From Veillonella seminalis (GTDB lineage Bacteria; Bacillota; Negativicutes; Veillonellales; Veillonellaceae), in assembly GCF_003992065.1 (NCBI RefSeq), contig NZ_RQUZ01000001.1, positions 124,001 through 188,000 on the forward strand: a stretch of DNA of 64,000 bases, given 5' to 3'. This document shows, in pieces, positions 1 to 7,976 of this stretch. The number at the start of each line of letters is the position of its first letter. The stretch's first letter is position 1. The notes under the pieces were generated by a model, which saw only the letters and a program-made list of their open reading frames with translations, was not told the origin of the DNA and did no database searches. The translations under genes were made by a program, and so were the position numbers.

Positions 1-98
1 TCGTTCCTTTTCAATATACTATATATCTCTATTGTATCACAATTAGTGATATGTCGTTATTTTATTTTGATACGTCATACGAAATTTATTGTATGAAA

Positions 99-139
99 AA
101 CCCCTTACTGTTAGGTTTAAAATCTAACAATAAGGGGTT
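99..139 (-). terminator. Rho-independent terminator
   Basis: A 16-bp stem (AACCCCTTACTGTTAG pairing with CTAACAATAAGGGGTT, one G-T pair) is followed on the minus strand by a run of T. It lies about 90 bp beyond the stop codon of the secreted beta-helix gene and is its likely transcription end. Confidence 0.8.
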
Positions 140-225
140 ATCCGATGAGTTAGGACACTGATTCGAGATGAACTGATTCGGGATGATGTGTAATTTTTGG
201 TTCTATGCCACCGGATTCATGACGG

Positions 226-1647
226 TTATTTCAATATTTTCACCGTATGACCATTGGTATGAATATTGCTATTCGTTGCATCGTCATTGTTGAGTTCGGT
301 TAAATACGAGTCGCCGGTTACATTCCAAACCGAGTCCTTGCTAAGACTGAGCGAGGACTGTTTGGCACTGTTATTTGGATTAATGGCACCGGTGAAAGTC
401 GAGTTTTGTGCAAGCTTAATATCTAATTTACTGCCGCGGTCGGCTAAGATATCGCCGTTAATGGCTTGTTGGTTAGCCTGCAGTTTCACTTGGCTGTTAG
501 TGTTTCCTGTATTGTTGATAGCCGCCGGTGCAAAGGTTAGGTCGGATGAATCGCCCGCACCGGATAGAACCTGCATGAGTGGGGCATTGCTGGATTTATT
601 AATTGTATTACCTTGCAACTTTAGCTGTGCTTTAGTACCGATAACGATGAAAAGTGGTGCTGTGCCGGTTTCCGTAATTTGGCTTTGATTGATGGTTAGC
701 TTCGAAGTACCTTTTTCAGCTGTGCCTAAATCTGTCTGATATAGGTAAAAACCATTGGCTGCTTTTAATTGGGAATTAGTGAAGGTTACATCCGTATTAC
801 CTTCCAAAAGTCCTAAGGTTCCGTTCGTAGCTTCGCCGTTAACAGCATTTAACTTCATCGTGCCGGTAGAGCTGATGAGGGGGCTGTTTTTGCCATAGGT
901 GCGTAACGTTACATTATCCGCGGTGAGAATGCTGTTAGTCTTCGTAGCCGTGGCAATGGCCGGACTTTGGAAGCCGTAGGTACTGATACTACTTTGTTTT
1001 AAGTTGATTTCGGCACCGTAAGCGGCACCGATACCTTGGGAGACACGGTTATTTGTGTGAACCGTTAAATCTTTGGCGGTGATTTTTACCTTTTTGCCGC
1101 TGCCGACTACGCCTGACGCACCATCGCCGGTGGTGGTAATCGTGCTGCTTTCAATCGTTGCTTCACTGTAAGGTGCGACTAAGAGAGCCGCGTTTTGACC
1201 GCGCCAAAGGCTGAGACCTTCGCTGTCGCTATTACCGGTTTTGATGAGTTCGGCTTTTTTCAACTTTGCTTTGCCGGTTTTCTGAACCAAGATTACATTT
1301 TGGTTATTCTGATTGTTGCTGAGGGACTTTTTAAAAGTCTGATTACCGTTGGCTGTTTTAGTGGCTTTAAACTTATAGTTGCTGTCTACTTTTTTGCCTT
1401 TTTTCACCGCATCGTCGGAATCACTTACAAGTCCGAGCAGTTGACCGGCCGCTTTAATCGGGTTGAGTGACGGTAACGAGAAGGACGGGATGATTTTTGC
1501 GGCGATATAAGCACTAAGCGGATCGGCCGCGTGTGCGGTGCTAACCGGATAGGCTGATGCGGAAAACGCCAAAGTAACGGTCATTATGGCCGTTAATGTG
1601 ATGCGTTTAGTGGATTTACGGGATTTGTTTCTATTTAAATGTTTCAT
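226..1647 (-). CDS. Secreted beta-helix (autotransporter passenger-like) protein
   Basis: The 473-residue product starts with a long basic region and a signal peptide (about residues 1-41, ending AHA-AD), so it should be exported. The rest is rich in T, N, S and G and reads as repeated short beta-strands with phrases such as 'SSTITTTGDGASGVVGSG', typical of the right-handed beta-helix passengers of autotransporter adhesins. The end, with WNVTGDSYLTELNN and NIHTNGHTVKI, resembles the last passenger rungs of that family. No C-terminal outer-membrane beta-barrel follows: the protein stops right after the passenger-like end. An AAGGAGT ribosome site precedes the ATG. It has its own terminator and no operon partner in view. 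It may be a released or truncated passenger, or rely on a barrel encoded elsewhere. Family assignment is by motif style only. Confidence 0.6.
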   Translation of the reverse strand: MKHLNRNKSRKSTKRITLTAIMTVTLAFSASAYPVSTAHAADPLSAYIAAKIIPSFSLPSLNPIKAAGQLLGLVSDSDDAVKKGKKVDSNYKFKATKTANGNQTFKKSLSNNQNNQNVILVQKTGKAKLKKAELIKTGNSDSEGLSLWRGQNAALLVAPYSEATIESSTITTTGDGASGVVGSGKKVKITAKDLTVHTNNRVSQGIGAAYGAEINLKQSSISTYGFQSPAIATATKTNSILTADNVTLRTYGKNSPLISSTGTMKLNAVNGEATNGTLGLLEGNTDVTFTNSQLKAANGFYLYQTDLGTAEKGTSKLTINQSQITETGTAPLFIVIGTKAQLKLQGNTINKSSNAPLMQVLSGAGDSSDLTFAPAAINNTGNTNSQVKLQANQQAINGDILADRGSKLDIKLAQNSTFTGAINPNNSAKQSSLSLSKDSVWNVTGDSYLTELNNDDATNSNIHTNGHTVKILK

Positions 1648-1885
1648 GGTACTCCTTTATAGTTTGAGTGGCTGTATATTATTTGTATTAATCTCGCAAG
1701 TTATTTCGCGAGACACTATGTTCATTATAACGTAGTGGGTGAGTGAGTACAAAAGAAAGTTTGATGAAGTCGGCTGTATAGCCGGATAGAGACTGTGATT
1801 TACGGAGCTTTTCGGAGGAAAGTTTGGCTAAGGGCTTGATTTGTTGGACAAAACACGGTAATATATTAAGGTAATAGTTTAATTT

Positions 1886-1974
1886 GGAGAGGTGTCCGAG
1901 TGGTTTAAGGAGCTGGTCTTGAAAACCAGTGACTCCGCAAGGGGCCGTGGGTTCGAATCCCACCCTCTCCGCCA
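1886..1974 (+). tRNA. tRNA-Ser(UGA)
   Basis: The acceptor stem GGAGAGG pairs with CCTCTCC, followed by G and an encoded CCA. The anticodon loop is CTTGAAA, giving anticodon TGA. The long variable arm (GACTCCGCAAGGGGCC) and the GGTTCGAATCC T-arm fit a class II serine tRNA. A hairpin terminator follows within 10 bp. Confidence 0.95.
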
Positions 1975-1980
1975 TGCTAA

Positions 1981-2010
1981 AAAGCGACTTTTCGTAATGA
2001 AAAGTCGCTT
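1981..2010 (+). terminator. Terminator behind tRNA-Ser(UGA)
   Basis: A 13-bp stem, AAAGCGACTTTTC with GAAAAGTCGCTTT around a GTAAT loop, ends in a T-run (CTTTTTTATTA). It can also serve the converging pab operon from the other strand. Confidence 0.85.
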
Positions 2011-2070
2011 TTTTATTAGTATTTTCTACTTTCCGTGTTTATTTGGAGTTTATTTGAGGGCTGATTTAAT

Positions 2071-2814
2071 TTAAGTCGGAAAAGGACGGAGTCTGTCTTT
2101 TAGGTAGTTTTGGAAAAATTCTTCTGTTTTGGTATTTTCTGAAACAGGAAATTCGTGAGTCCCAAACTTGAGAACCGGCATGATGCCCATGAGAGAATTA
2201 GTAATAAAGCACTCATCGAAGGTGTCGATTTCATTAGGTATAATTGGTTTTTCGACAACATTATAGCGATGACAGAGGTAGGCGCGGATAACACCCGGTA
2301 AGAGTCCGGCTTCGATGGGCGGCGTATAAAGCTGCCCGTTTTTTATAAAGAACAGATTACTCACGGCCCCTTCGGTCAGTTCACCACGGCTGTTGCAAAA
2401 AATCGGTTCATCGATGCCGTTCTTAGCAGCTTGTCGTTTGGCTAAGATGGAGTCGCCGTAATTAAAGGTCTTATGACGGACAAAGGGTGAAGACTCGTTA
2501 CGGCGAATGTCGGATAAGCCCAGGACGAAGCTCGGTCTTGACTCTAAAGTTTCATAGGGATTGGGGCGGGCGGTGAAGCTTAGATTGTTAGCGGATGCCA
2601 AGATTTTGACAACGCCCATGCCCTCACCATTCCGGTCTATATAGGTTTGAAAACGGTTTTTCCAGTCAGCCGGCAGTGTGATACCAAGCCAATCAAGCGT
2701 TTGCCGCATTCTGGCTTCATGGGCTTCTAACCAGATAGGCTGACCGTTTACGAGGGCCAAAGTTTCAAAGGCACCGAGGCCAAATTGATAGCCGTCATCA
2801 AAGGTAAGGTTCAT
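2071..2814 (-). CDS. pabC: Aminodeoxychorismate lyase, class IV aminotransferase fold
   Basis: PLP enzyme that splits 4-amino-4-deoxychorismate into p-aminobenzoate and pyruvate for folate synthesis. The 247-residue chain has the class IV hallmarks: N-terminal DGYQFGLGAFET, the lysine region YGDSILAKRQAAKNG, and GELTEGAVSNLFFIKNG before a TPPIEAGLLPGVIR segment. It is the third gene of pabA-pabB-pabC; its ATG lies inside the last codons of pabB, so translation is probably coupled. I chose ATG at 2814 over a TTG two codons upstream. A branched-chain or D-amino-acid transaminase would be the alternative for the fold, but the neighbours make PabC clearly better. Confidence 0.85.
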   Translation of the reverse strand: MNLTFDDGYQFGLGAFETLALVNGQPIWLEAHEARMRQTLDWLGITLPADWKNRFQTYIDRNGEGMGVVKILASANNLSFTARPNPYETLESRPSFVLGLSDIRRNESSPFVRHKTFNYGDSILAKRQAAKNGIDEPIFCNSRGELTEGAVSNLFFIKNGQLYTPPIEAGLLPGVIRAYLCHRYNVVEKPIIPNEIDTFDECFITNSLMGIMPVLKFGTHEFPVSENTKTEEFFQNYLKDRLRPFPT

Positions 2815-4267
2815 AGTCAAAAATGTCTCCTTTCAATGCGGTGAGCAAGGCTTTAGCCTTTTGCCAAATTTCTTCGTATTCAAAGTTTCGGTCGGATTCG
2901 GCGGTAATACCGCCACCGAGGCCGATATAGTATTTGTTATCTTGGTGGACAGCGGTGCGGATGACGATGTTGAAATCACAGTTACCGTCCAGCGATAAAT
3001 AACCGATGGTGCCTGTATAGAGCTGGCGACGGCTCGATTCCAGTTCGTCGATGATTTCCATGGCGCGCTGTTTTGGGGCCCCGGTAATGGAACCGCCGGG
3101 GAAGAGCGCCGTCAGTGCGTCTATGGCCGTTTGTTCCGGACGGAGCGTGCCGGTTACAGCGGACACCAGGTGGAAGACTGAGGCGTAATCCTCTACTGAA
3201 AAGAGGTTAGGAACGGCGACACTGCCGGGCTCACAGATTTTATTAAGGTCATTTCGTTCAAGATCAACAATCATCAACAATTCGCTGCGGTCTTTTTGCG
3301 ATGCTGCCAATTCAGCACGAAGAGCTGCATCTTCGGCAGGCGTCTTACCACGACGACGCGTCCCTTTGATAGGCCTTGTTTCAATGTGCCGATTGTCGAT
3401 ACGGAGCAGGCGTTCCATGGAGGCACTGATGATTTGATAGAATCCGTACTGCAGGTAAGCTCCGAATGGTGACGGATTGTCTCGGCGCAGACGGCTGAAG
3501 AAGGTGTAAGCGGGGCAGGCACAGTCGACAGTCAAGGTACCGGTAAAATTGGTAACGTAAACATCGCCGGCTATAAGATAGGCTATTAATTTCTGAAGTG
3601 CCGAGGTATACTCATCAGGCGTGCAGTCCGGGCGAATCGTGAGCAGATAAGTTTCTGTTAATGCCGGTGCTTGAAAGTTCGCCATTCTTTGAGCGATAAG
3701 GTCCTCCATTTTTTTCAAAAGAATGGGAGCAGGTTCAGTATGTCCGTTTGCAATGAACCAAAGGGTGTGCTCTTTTAAATCTTCAATGATAAAGAAATCG
3801 TAGAAAATCCACTTCATATCGGGCATGATGATTTTCGTTTCGTGACGCGAGGTAAGGCCCGTTTCCACCATGCCGTAGTCATAGGTAACATAGCCGATGG
3901 CCCCGTCTGTCAAAGGCAGATTCGTATCGTTTTTTCGTTGATGATTCTGTAAATAGGTTTTAAGATAAGTTTCAGGTTTTTCCGGATGGTATTGACCATT
4001 CACGTAGAGACGTCCTTTTTCGACATTCACCTCATGATAGGGCACGAGCCCGATGATGGAATATTGACCGAGGTTGTTTTCTAAGGAAGAGTCGAGAAAG
4101 GCTGCATTCTGTTCTTCCGCAAAAAGAGCAAAAATTTCAGCGGCCGTATAAGGCAAAGTAGAACGGCGAACGCAAGGTTCAGATATTGTTTCAGTTATAG
4201 TAATAACCGTAGATTTGGACATTGTTGCTGCTATAGCATCAGTAGTTTTAATCATGGTTTCAGTCAT
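2798..4267 (-). CDS. pabB: Aminodeoxychorismate synthase component I
   Basis: Chorismate-using subunit that, with PabA supplying ammonia, makes 4-amino-4-deoxychorismate. The C-terminal half carries the chorismate-binding signature: IKGTRRRGKTPAED, LLMIVDLERNDL, and FPGGSITGAPKQRAMEIIDELE. An N-terminal anthranilate synthase I-type domain precedes it. The ATG at 4267 overlaps the last 8 bases of pabA and has AAGGAG nine bases upstream; the first 30 or so residues are T/I-rich and poorly conserved in character. TrpE is the main alternative, but the pabC neighbour and a separate (decayed) trp operon at 16.5 kb argue for PabB. Confidence 0.88.
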   Translation of the reverse strand: MTETMIKTTDAIAATMSKSTVITITETISEPCVRRSTLPYTAAEIFALFAEEQNAAFLDSSLENNLGQYSIIGLVPYHEVNVEKGRLYVNGQYHPEKPETYLKTYLQNHQRKNDTNLPLTDGAIGYVTYDYGMVETGLTSRHETKIIMPDMKWIFYDFFIIEDLKEHTLWFIANGHTEPAPILLKKMEDLIAQRMANFQAPALTETYLLTIRPDCTPDEYTSALQKLIAYLIAGDVYVTNFTGTLTVDCACPAYTFFSRLRRDNPSPFGAYLQYGFYQIISASMERLLRIDNRHIETRPIKGTRRRGKTPAEDAALRAELAASQKDRSELLMIVDLERNDLNKICEPGSVAVPNLFSVEDYASVFHLVSAVTGTLRPEQTAIDALTALFPGGSITGAPKQRAMEIIDELESSRRQLYTGTIGYLSLDGNCDFNIVIRTAVHQDNKYYIGLGGGITAESDRNFEYEEIWQKAKALLTALKGDIFDYEPYL

Positions 4268-4850
4268 GGACACGGACTCCTTCTTCGGCGTGACGACAAA
4301 AGGCTTGGATTAAATCAGAGCCGTACTCGGATAGTAAGGCTTCGGGGTGAAACTGCAATCCGAAGAGCGGTAATGTTTGATGTGACATAGCCATGACGGC
4401 ACCATCGTCGCTGACGGCATCTACCTGATAGTGAGGTGGCAAAGTGCTCTTTTTGATGACAAGTGAATGATAGCGAGTCACCGCAAAAGTTTTGGGCAGA
4501 TCTTTGAATAAGCCCTGCCCTTCGTGATGAATTGGCGTTATCTTACCGTGCATCGGCTTTTCACCGCGAATCACGGACGCGCCGGCGTCGTGGGCCATGA
4601 TTTGCATGCCGAGGCAGACGCCGAGAATAGGCAGAGTCTCTTTAAATTCACGAACAATGGCCAAAGACTCTTTGGCATCGGCCGGTCCTTTGGGACCGGG
4701 TGAGATGATGAGGCCTTCGGGCTTCATAGCGGCAATTTCATCGAGGCTGATGGTATCGCAGGGACGAACCATAACGTCGCGTCCTGTTTCGGCAACCAAG
4801 TTGGCCAGATTATAGGTGAAGGAATCGTAATTATCGACGATGAGATACAT
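4260..4850 (-). CDS. pabA: Aminodeoxychorismate synthase glutamine amidotransferase
   Basis: Class I glutaminase that releases ammonia for PabB. The 196-residue chain has the oxyanion segment SPGPKGP near residues 50-56, the nucleophile Cys79 in LGVCLGMQ, and the His168/Glu170 pair in FHPEA. It begins the pab operon, has a GGAGG ribosome site, and is preceded by a leader terminator that probably attenuates the operon. Enzymes of this family often serve both PabB and TrpE. Because the local trp operon has lost its trpG, this subunit would in any case be the one left. Confidence 0.88.
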   Translation of the reverse strand: MYLIVDNYDSFTYNLANLVAETGRDVMVRPCDTISLDEIAAMKPEGLIISPGPKGPADAKESLAIVREFKETLPILGVCLGMQIMAHDAGASVIRGEKPMHGKITPIHHEGQGLFKDLPKTFAVTRYHSLVIKKSTLPPHYQVDAVSDDGAVMAMSHQTLPLFGLQFHPEALLSEYGSDLIQAFCRHAEEGVRVHD

Positions 4851-4871
4851 AATACCTCCTTATATGAAAAA

Positions 4872-4915
4872 AAGGATAACGATGGCAGCAAAAAAACTGC
4901 ACAGTCGTTATCCTT
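4872..4915 (-). terminator. Leader terminator/attenuator of pabABC
   Basis: Read on the minus strand, an 11-bp perfect stem (AAGGATAACGA with TCGTTATCCTT) encloses a smaller GCAG/CTGC stem and runs straight into TTTTTTT. It stands only about 15 bases before the GGAGG of pabA, where a plain end-of-gene terminator would make no sense, so conditional readthrough is inferred. A smaller hairpin (GTGAGGAA/TTCCTCAC, 4936-4953) lies upstream. No known folate or tryptophan aptamer was recognised. Confidence 0.7.
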
Positions 4916-5022
4916 AAAGGTCCGTAAACTGTATGTGAGGAAGATTCCTCACGATGGGAGAAATTCTCTTGTTATTAGTATAGCATAATTTAAGTTTTTA
5001 TCTAACGTTTTGGATAGAAAAA

Positions 5023-5060
5023 ATCCCCAAAGAATCCAGTAAAACCAGGCTCTTTGGGGT
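5023..5060 (-). terminator. Terminator behind tRNA-Ser(GCU)
   Basis: CCCCAAAGA and TCTTTGGGG pair, with an inner CCTGG/CTGG stem, and a TTTTTT tract follows on the minus strand. It sits 12 bp past the tRNA 3' end. Confidence 0.85.
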
Positions 5061-5071
5061 TGTAATCTAAC

Positions 5072-5162
5072 TGGCGGAGGATTAGGGATTCGAACCCTAG
5101 CGACGGTAACCCGCCCTAACGATTTAGCAAACCGTCCTCTTCAGCCTCTTGAGTAATCCTCC
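5072..5162 (-). tRNA. tRNA-Ser(GCU)
   Basis: On the minus strand the acceptor stem GGAGGAT pairs with ATCCTCC, followed by G and an encoded CCA. The anticodon loop TTGCTAA gives anticodon GCT. A long variable arm (TAGGGCGGGTTACCGTCGC) and GGGTTCGAATCCC T-arm confirm a class II serine tRNA. This is the second tRNA-Ser in the window. Confidence 0.95.
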
Positions 5163-5255
5163 ATATCTAATTACTAAAATATCATATCATTAGTAGAAGG
5201 CACTTGTCAAGATTTTGTAAATATTAGTTGTAAATTTTATTTAAGTAAAAGGCAC

Positions 5256-5915
5256 TTAAACACCTTTGGCATCGGGATCCCAGATAAACTTATGTATTTG
5301 GAGTTGGATGCGGATTTGCTGCAAGTTATTGGTGAGCAAATAATCTACAATTTCCTTCGGGGCGATTTTGCCGAAAACCGGGGACACGAAGATGTGGCCT
5401 TTTGGTTGTTTGGTAAGTACTATTTCTTTCATACGCTGCAAATCACCGAAGGAGCTGACTACAAATTTTAACACGTCTTTGTCGGTTAAAGCTTCGCACA
5501 GGTGAGGATGCATAGACTCTTCGGCACTCGAATCGGGACATTTGTAATCATAGGTATAGAACACATTATCCCGTTGGAAGGGAGCGATAATACTGCCATT
5601 CGTTTCGATGTTGAATTCATAAGGGCCGAACGGTGTTGTTTCACGGCTCAAAATATCGATGAGCTGCTCTACTTCGGCGGCCTGTAATAAAGGTTCGCCG
5701 CCCGTGATGGTTATGTAGCGGTTGCCCATTTCTTTTAAAGCATCCGCTACTTCTTCTACAGACTGGATTTCAAAGTCTACTTCATCACCGTAACTGTACG
5801 TTGTGTCACAGTAGACGCATCGTAAATTACAGTCATAAAGTCGTAAAAAAGAGCAGGGGAAACCTTGGCGTGTGCCTTCACCTTCGATGGAACTGAAACG
5901 CTCAATCACGTTCAT
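5256..5915 (-). CDS. queE: 7-carboxy-7-deazaguanine synthase
   Basis: Radical SAM enzyme converting 6-carboxytetrahydropterin to 7-carboxy-7-deazaguanine on the way to queuosine. The cluster cysteines are Cys29, Cys33 and Cys36 (CNLRCVYC), preceded by SIEGEGTRQGFPC, and TGGEPLLQ provides the SAM-binding GGEP motif. The length (219) is normal. It overlaps the end of queD by 14 bp and forms the last gene of dapL-queD-queE. queC is not in the window. Confidence 0.92.
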   Translation of the reverse strand: MNVIERFSSIEGEGTRQGFPCSFLRLYDCNLRCVYCDTTYSYGDEVDFEIQSVEEVADALKEMGNRYITITGGEPLLQAAEVEQLIDILSRETTPFGPYEFNIETNGSIIAPFQRDNVFYTYDYKCPDSSAEESMHPHLCEALTDKDVLKFVVSSFGDLQRMKEIVLTKQPKGHIFVSPVFGKIAPKEIVDYLLTNNLQQIRIQLQIHKFIWDPDAKGV

Positions 5916-6240
5916 AAATGGCTACATTCCCTTCCGATTCCTGTACAACAACTTTGAAACATTTTTCACCTAATTGGTCGGCAATCCATTTTGCCATGTT
6001 TTCGGCAGTGGGATTGATGTCACCCATAATATCGTTCACGTGTTTGTGGTCGAGACGACCGTGAATGGCTTCTTTGATGTGACCGAAGTCGATAACCATA
6101 CCGTTCTCGTCAAGCTCGGCGGAGCGTGCATGAATATGCACAATCCAGTTGTGACCGTGCAAGTTTTGACACTTGCTCTTGTAGGTCAATTTCAGCTGAT
6201 GAGAGGCGCTGATTTCTAGTTTTTTTACTACTGTAAACAT
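5902..6240 (-). CDS. queD: 6-carboxy-5,6,7,8-tetrahydropterin synthase
   Basis: Converts dihydroneopterin triphosphate to 6-carboxytetrahydropterin, the step before QueE. The zinc ligands His14 (SASHQL), His28 and His30 (LHGHNW) and the active-site Cys24 are present, and the 112-residue length fits the family. It starts 12 bp after dapL with a GAGG ribosome site, and its end overlaps queE. Regulation is presumably shared with dapL; no preQ1 riboswitch was seen upstream. Confidence 0.92.
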   Translation of the reverse strand: MFTVVKKLEISASHQLKLTYKSKCQNLHGHNWIVHIHARSAELDENGMVIDFGHIKEAIHGRLDHKHVNDIMGDINPTAENMAKWIADQLGEKCFKVVVQESEGNVAIYERD

Positions 6241-6252
6241 GTATACCTCACT

Positions 6253-7482
6253 TTAAAATTTTAATGTTTTAATTCGCTCAATGGCACGCAACGTGTTTTC
6301 ACGACTGCCGAAGGAGGTGAGACGTAAGTAACCTTCGCCGCATGGGCCGAAACCGGCACCCGGGGTGCTTACGATATTTACTTTTTCCAATAACAGGTCG
6401 AAAAAATCCCAGCTTGTCATACCGGCCGGCACTTTAAGCCAAATGTAAGGTGCATCAACACCGCCGAATACGGTAAGACCGATAGCGGTAAGGCCTTCGC
6501 GGATGATGCGGGCATTTTCTTTGTAGTACGCAATAGCTTCGCGCGTTTGACGATGGCCGTCTTCAGAATAAACCGCTTCGGCAGCACGCTGAATAATGTA
6601 AGGAACACCGTTGAATTTGGTGCATTGGCGACGGTTCCACATAGGATTTAAGGCCTGTTTTTGGCCATCTGCGGTATTGACCGTTAATTCCTTCGGTACC
6701 ACTGTATAGGCACATCGGGTGCCGGTAAAACCTGCTGTTTTTGAGAAGGAACGGAATTCAATGGCTACTTCACGAGCCCCTTCGATTTCGTAAATGCTGT
6801 GAACCGTGTCTTCGCTGCTGATGAAGGCTTCGTAAGCGGAGTCAAACATAAGCACCGTTTCATTGGCTTTGCACCAGTCAACCCACTCTTTGAGACGTTT
6901 GCGGCTCAACACGGTACCGGTCGGATTATTCGGGCAGCAGAGGTAGACGATATCTACGCGACGGTCCGGGAATTCAGGGGAAAAGTTATTTTCCGCATTG
7001 GTCGGTAAGTAAACGATGTTTTCAAAACGGTCGCCTTTAAATTTACCGGAACGACCGCCCATAACATTGCTGTCGAGATACACCGGATACACCGGATCGG
7101 TGATGGCGATTATATTATCGGCACTGAACAACTCCTGAATATTACCTACATCGGATTTGGCACCGTCGGAGATAAAAACTTCGTCAATGTCGAGATTGAT
7201 ATTTAGTGGTTTGTAATCATGGTCTACAACAGCTTGGCGTAAAAATTCATAGCCCTGTTCCGGACCGTAGCCGCGGAAGGTTTCGGCATGCCCCATTTCG
7301 TCAACCGCTTTATGCATAGCTTCAATTACTGCCGGAGCTAAGGGTTGGGTAACGTCACCGATGCCTAAACGAATAATATCGGCATCCGGATGCGTTTTTT
7401 GAAATTCTGCCACTTTGCGAGCAATATTAGCAAATAAATAGGAACTTTGTAGATTGGCATAATTTTCATTAATTAGGGTCAT
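6253..7482 (-). CDS. dapL: LL-diaminopimelate aminotransferase
   Basis: PLP class I aminotransferase that makes LL-diaminopimelate directly from tetrahydrodipicolinate, feeding lysine and peptidoglycan synthesis. Landmarks are the opening [20 protein letters not shown], the DPVYPVYLD segment, CPNNPTGTV, and the PLP lysine in [12 protein letters not shown]. The start at 7482 is preferred because AAGGAGG sits 6 bases upstream; a further ATG nine codons upstream (7509) lacks one. Length 409 is normal. A TATAAT-like box lies just upstream in AT-rich DNA, so the operon dapL-queD-queE likely has its own promoter. Confidence 0.92.
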   Translation of the reverse strand: MTLINENYANLQSSYLFANIARKVAEFQKTHPDADIIRLGIGDVTQPLAPAVIEAMHKAVDEMGHAETFRGYGPEQGYEFLRQAVVDHDYKPLNINLDIDEVFISDGAKSDVGNIQELFSADNIIAITDPVYPVYLDSNVMGGRSGKFKGDRFENIVYLPTNAENNFSPEFPDRRVDIVYLCCPNNPTGTVLSRKRLKEWVDWCKANETVLMFDSAYEAFISSEDTVHSIYEIEGAREVAIEFRSFSKTAGFTGTRCAYTVVPKELTVNTADGQKQALNPMWNRRQCTKFNGVPYIIQRAAEAVYSEDGHRQTREAIAYYKENARIIREGLTAIGLTVFGGVDAPYIWLKVPAGMTSWDFFDLLLEKVNIVSTPGAGFGPCGEGYLRLTSFGSRENTLRAIERIKTLKF

Positions 7483-7651
7483 GATAACCTCCTTGAAGTT
7501 TGGGTACAACTAGTCTTGAAATTTATAAAATCTATATTATATAGAAAAATATAAATTTAATAGTAACATTTTACTATATAAAAGCGGTCTCTGGCAAATT
7601 GCGGACTGTAAAGAGTTCGTAATAATTGGCTAAGACATCTAAAAATAAAGA
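7483..7651. other. AT-rich leader upstream of dapL
   Basis: Contains the dapL ribosome site (7487-7493) and an A/T-rich stretch with a TATAAT-like -10 for the minus strand around 7530-7545. I see no other gene or folded element between here and the terminator at 7653. Confidence 0.4.
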
Positions 7652-7652
7652 A

Positions 7653-7682
7653 AAACAGGAATCCGGGGAGGGATTCCTGTTT
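7653..7682 (-). terminator. Strong hairpin terminator
   Basis: A perfect 12-bp stem AAACAGGAATCC/GGATTCCTGTTT with a six-base loop. The minus strand has the better U-tract (GTTTTTCTTTATTTTT), so it most likely ends transcripts of the two-component operon or of the structured RNA just upstream on that strand. Confidence 0.85.
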
Positions 7683-7708
7683 TCTTTGTAAGGGGAGTGT
7701 TAGTGTTA

Positions 7709-7831
7709 ATCAAATGAAATCTTGATCACCTATATTGGCTGAACAGGGAGGGTTCAGTATCAATATAGTTCCCTGTAATCAATGATAGAGGTAATTCGAA
7801 TGGGGTATCGAAATTACCATTCATTTGATGA
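7709..7831 (-). ncRNA. Candidate structured RNA: three-way junction with pseudoknot
   Basis: Nested complementary segments span this gene-free stretch. The closing stem is TCAAATGAA (7710-7718) with TTCATTTGA (7822-7830). One inner arm is CTATATTG/CAATATAG (7730-7737, 7761-7768) topped by CTGAAC/GTTCAG, and the other is GGTAATT..CGA/TCG.AATTACC (7790-7820). The loop AGGGA (7745-7749) matches TCCCT (7770-7774) just outside the arm, as in a pseudoknot. On the minus strand the terminator at 7653-7682 follows directly, so it could be a small RNA or the 3' UTR of the upstream two-component operon. Strand and function are inferred. Confidence 0.5.
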
Positions 7832-7854
7832 TATAACTATAAGCCATCAATATG

Positions 7855-7879
7855 AACACAAAATGAACGTTTTTGTGTT
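7855..7879. repeat. Short perfect inverted repeat
   Basis: AACACAAAA and TTTTGTGTT form a 9-bp perfect inverted repeat separated by 7 bases, between the PepSY-protein gene and the structured RNA. No T-tract follows, so an operator or RNA hairpin is likelier than a terminator. Confidence 0.4.
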
Positions 7880-7976
7880 TTAATGACTTTTTTTGATAAA
7901 ATTTTCGCACTAAAATTAATATCTATAATTAGTGGTAAAACATATAGTATATGCGGTTCTAAATAATCCTAGAATC

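Noticed and set aside
1688-2074. Open frames on both strands overlapping tRNA-Ser(UGA), one beginning MAERVGFEPT
   Set aside because: They are translations of the tRNA itself and its terminator; the RNA features explain the sequence.
4872-4960. A THF riboswitch or trp leader peptide in the pabA leader
   Set aside because: The THF core motifs are absent, and a GTG-started leader frame contains no run of Trp or other telling codons.
7483-7831. preQ1 or lysine riboswitch for dapL-queD-queE
   Set aside because: Neither conserved core could be matched, and a terminator plus a separate promoter-like box lie between the structure and dapL.
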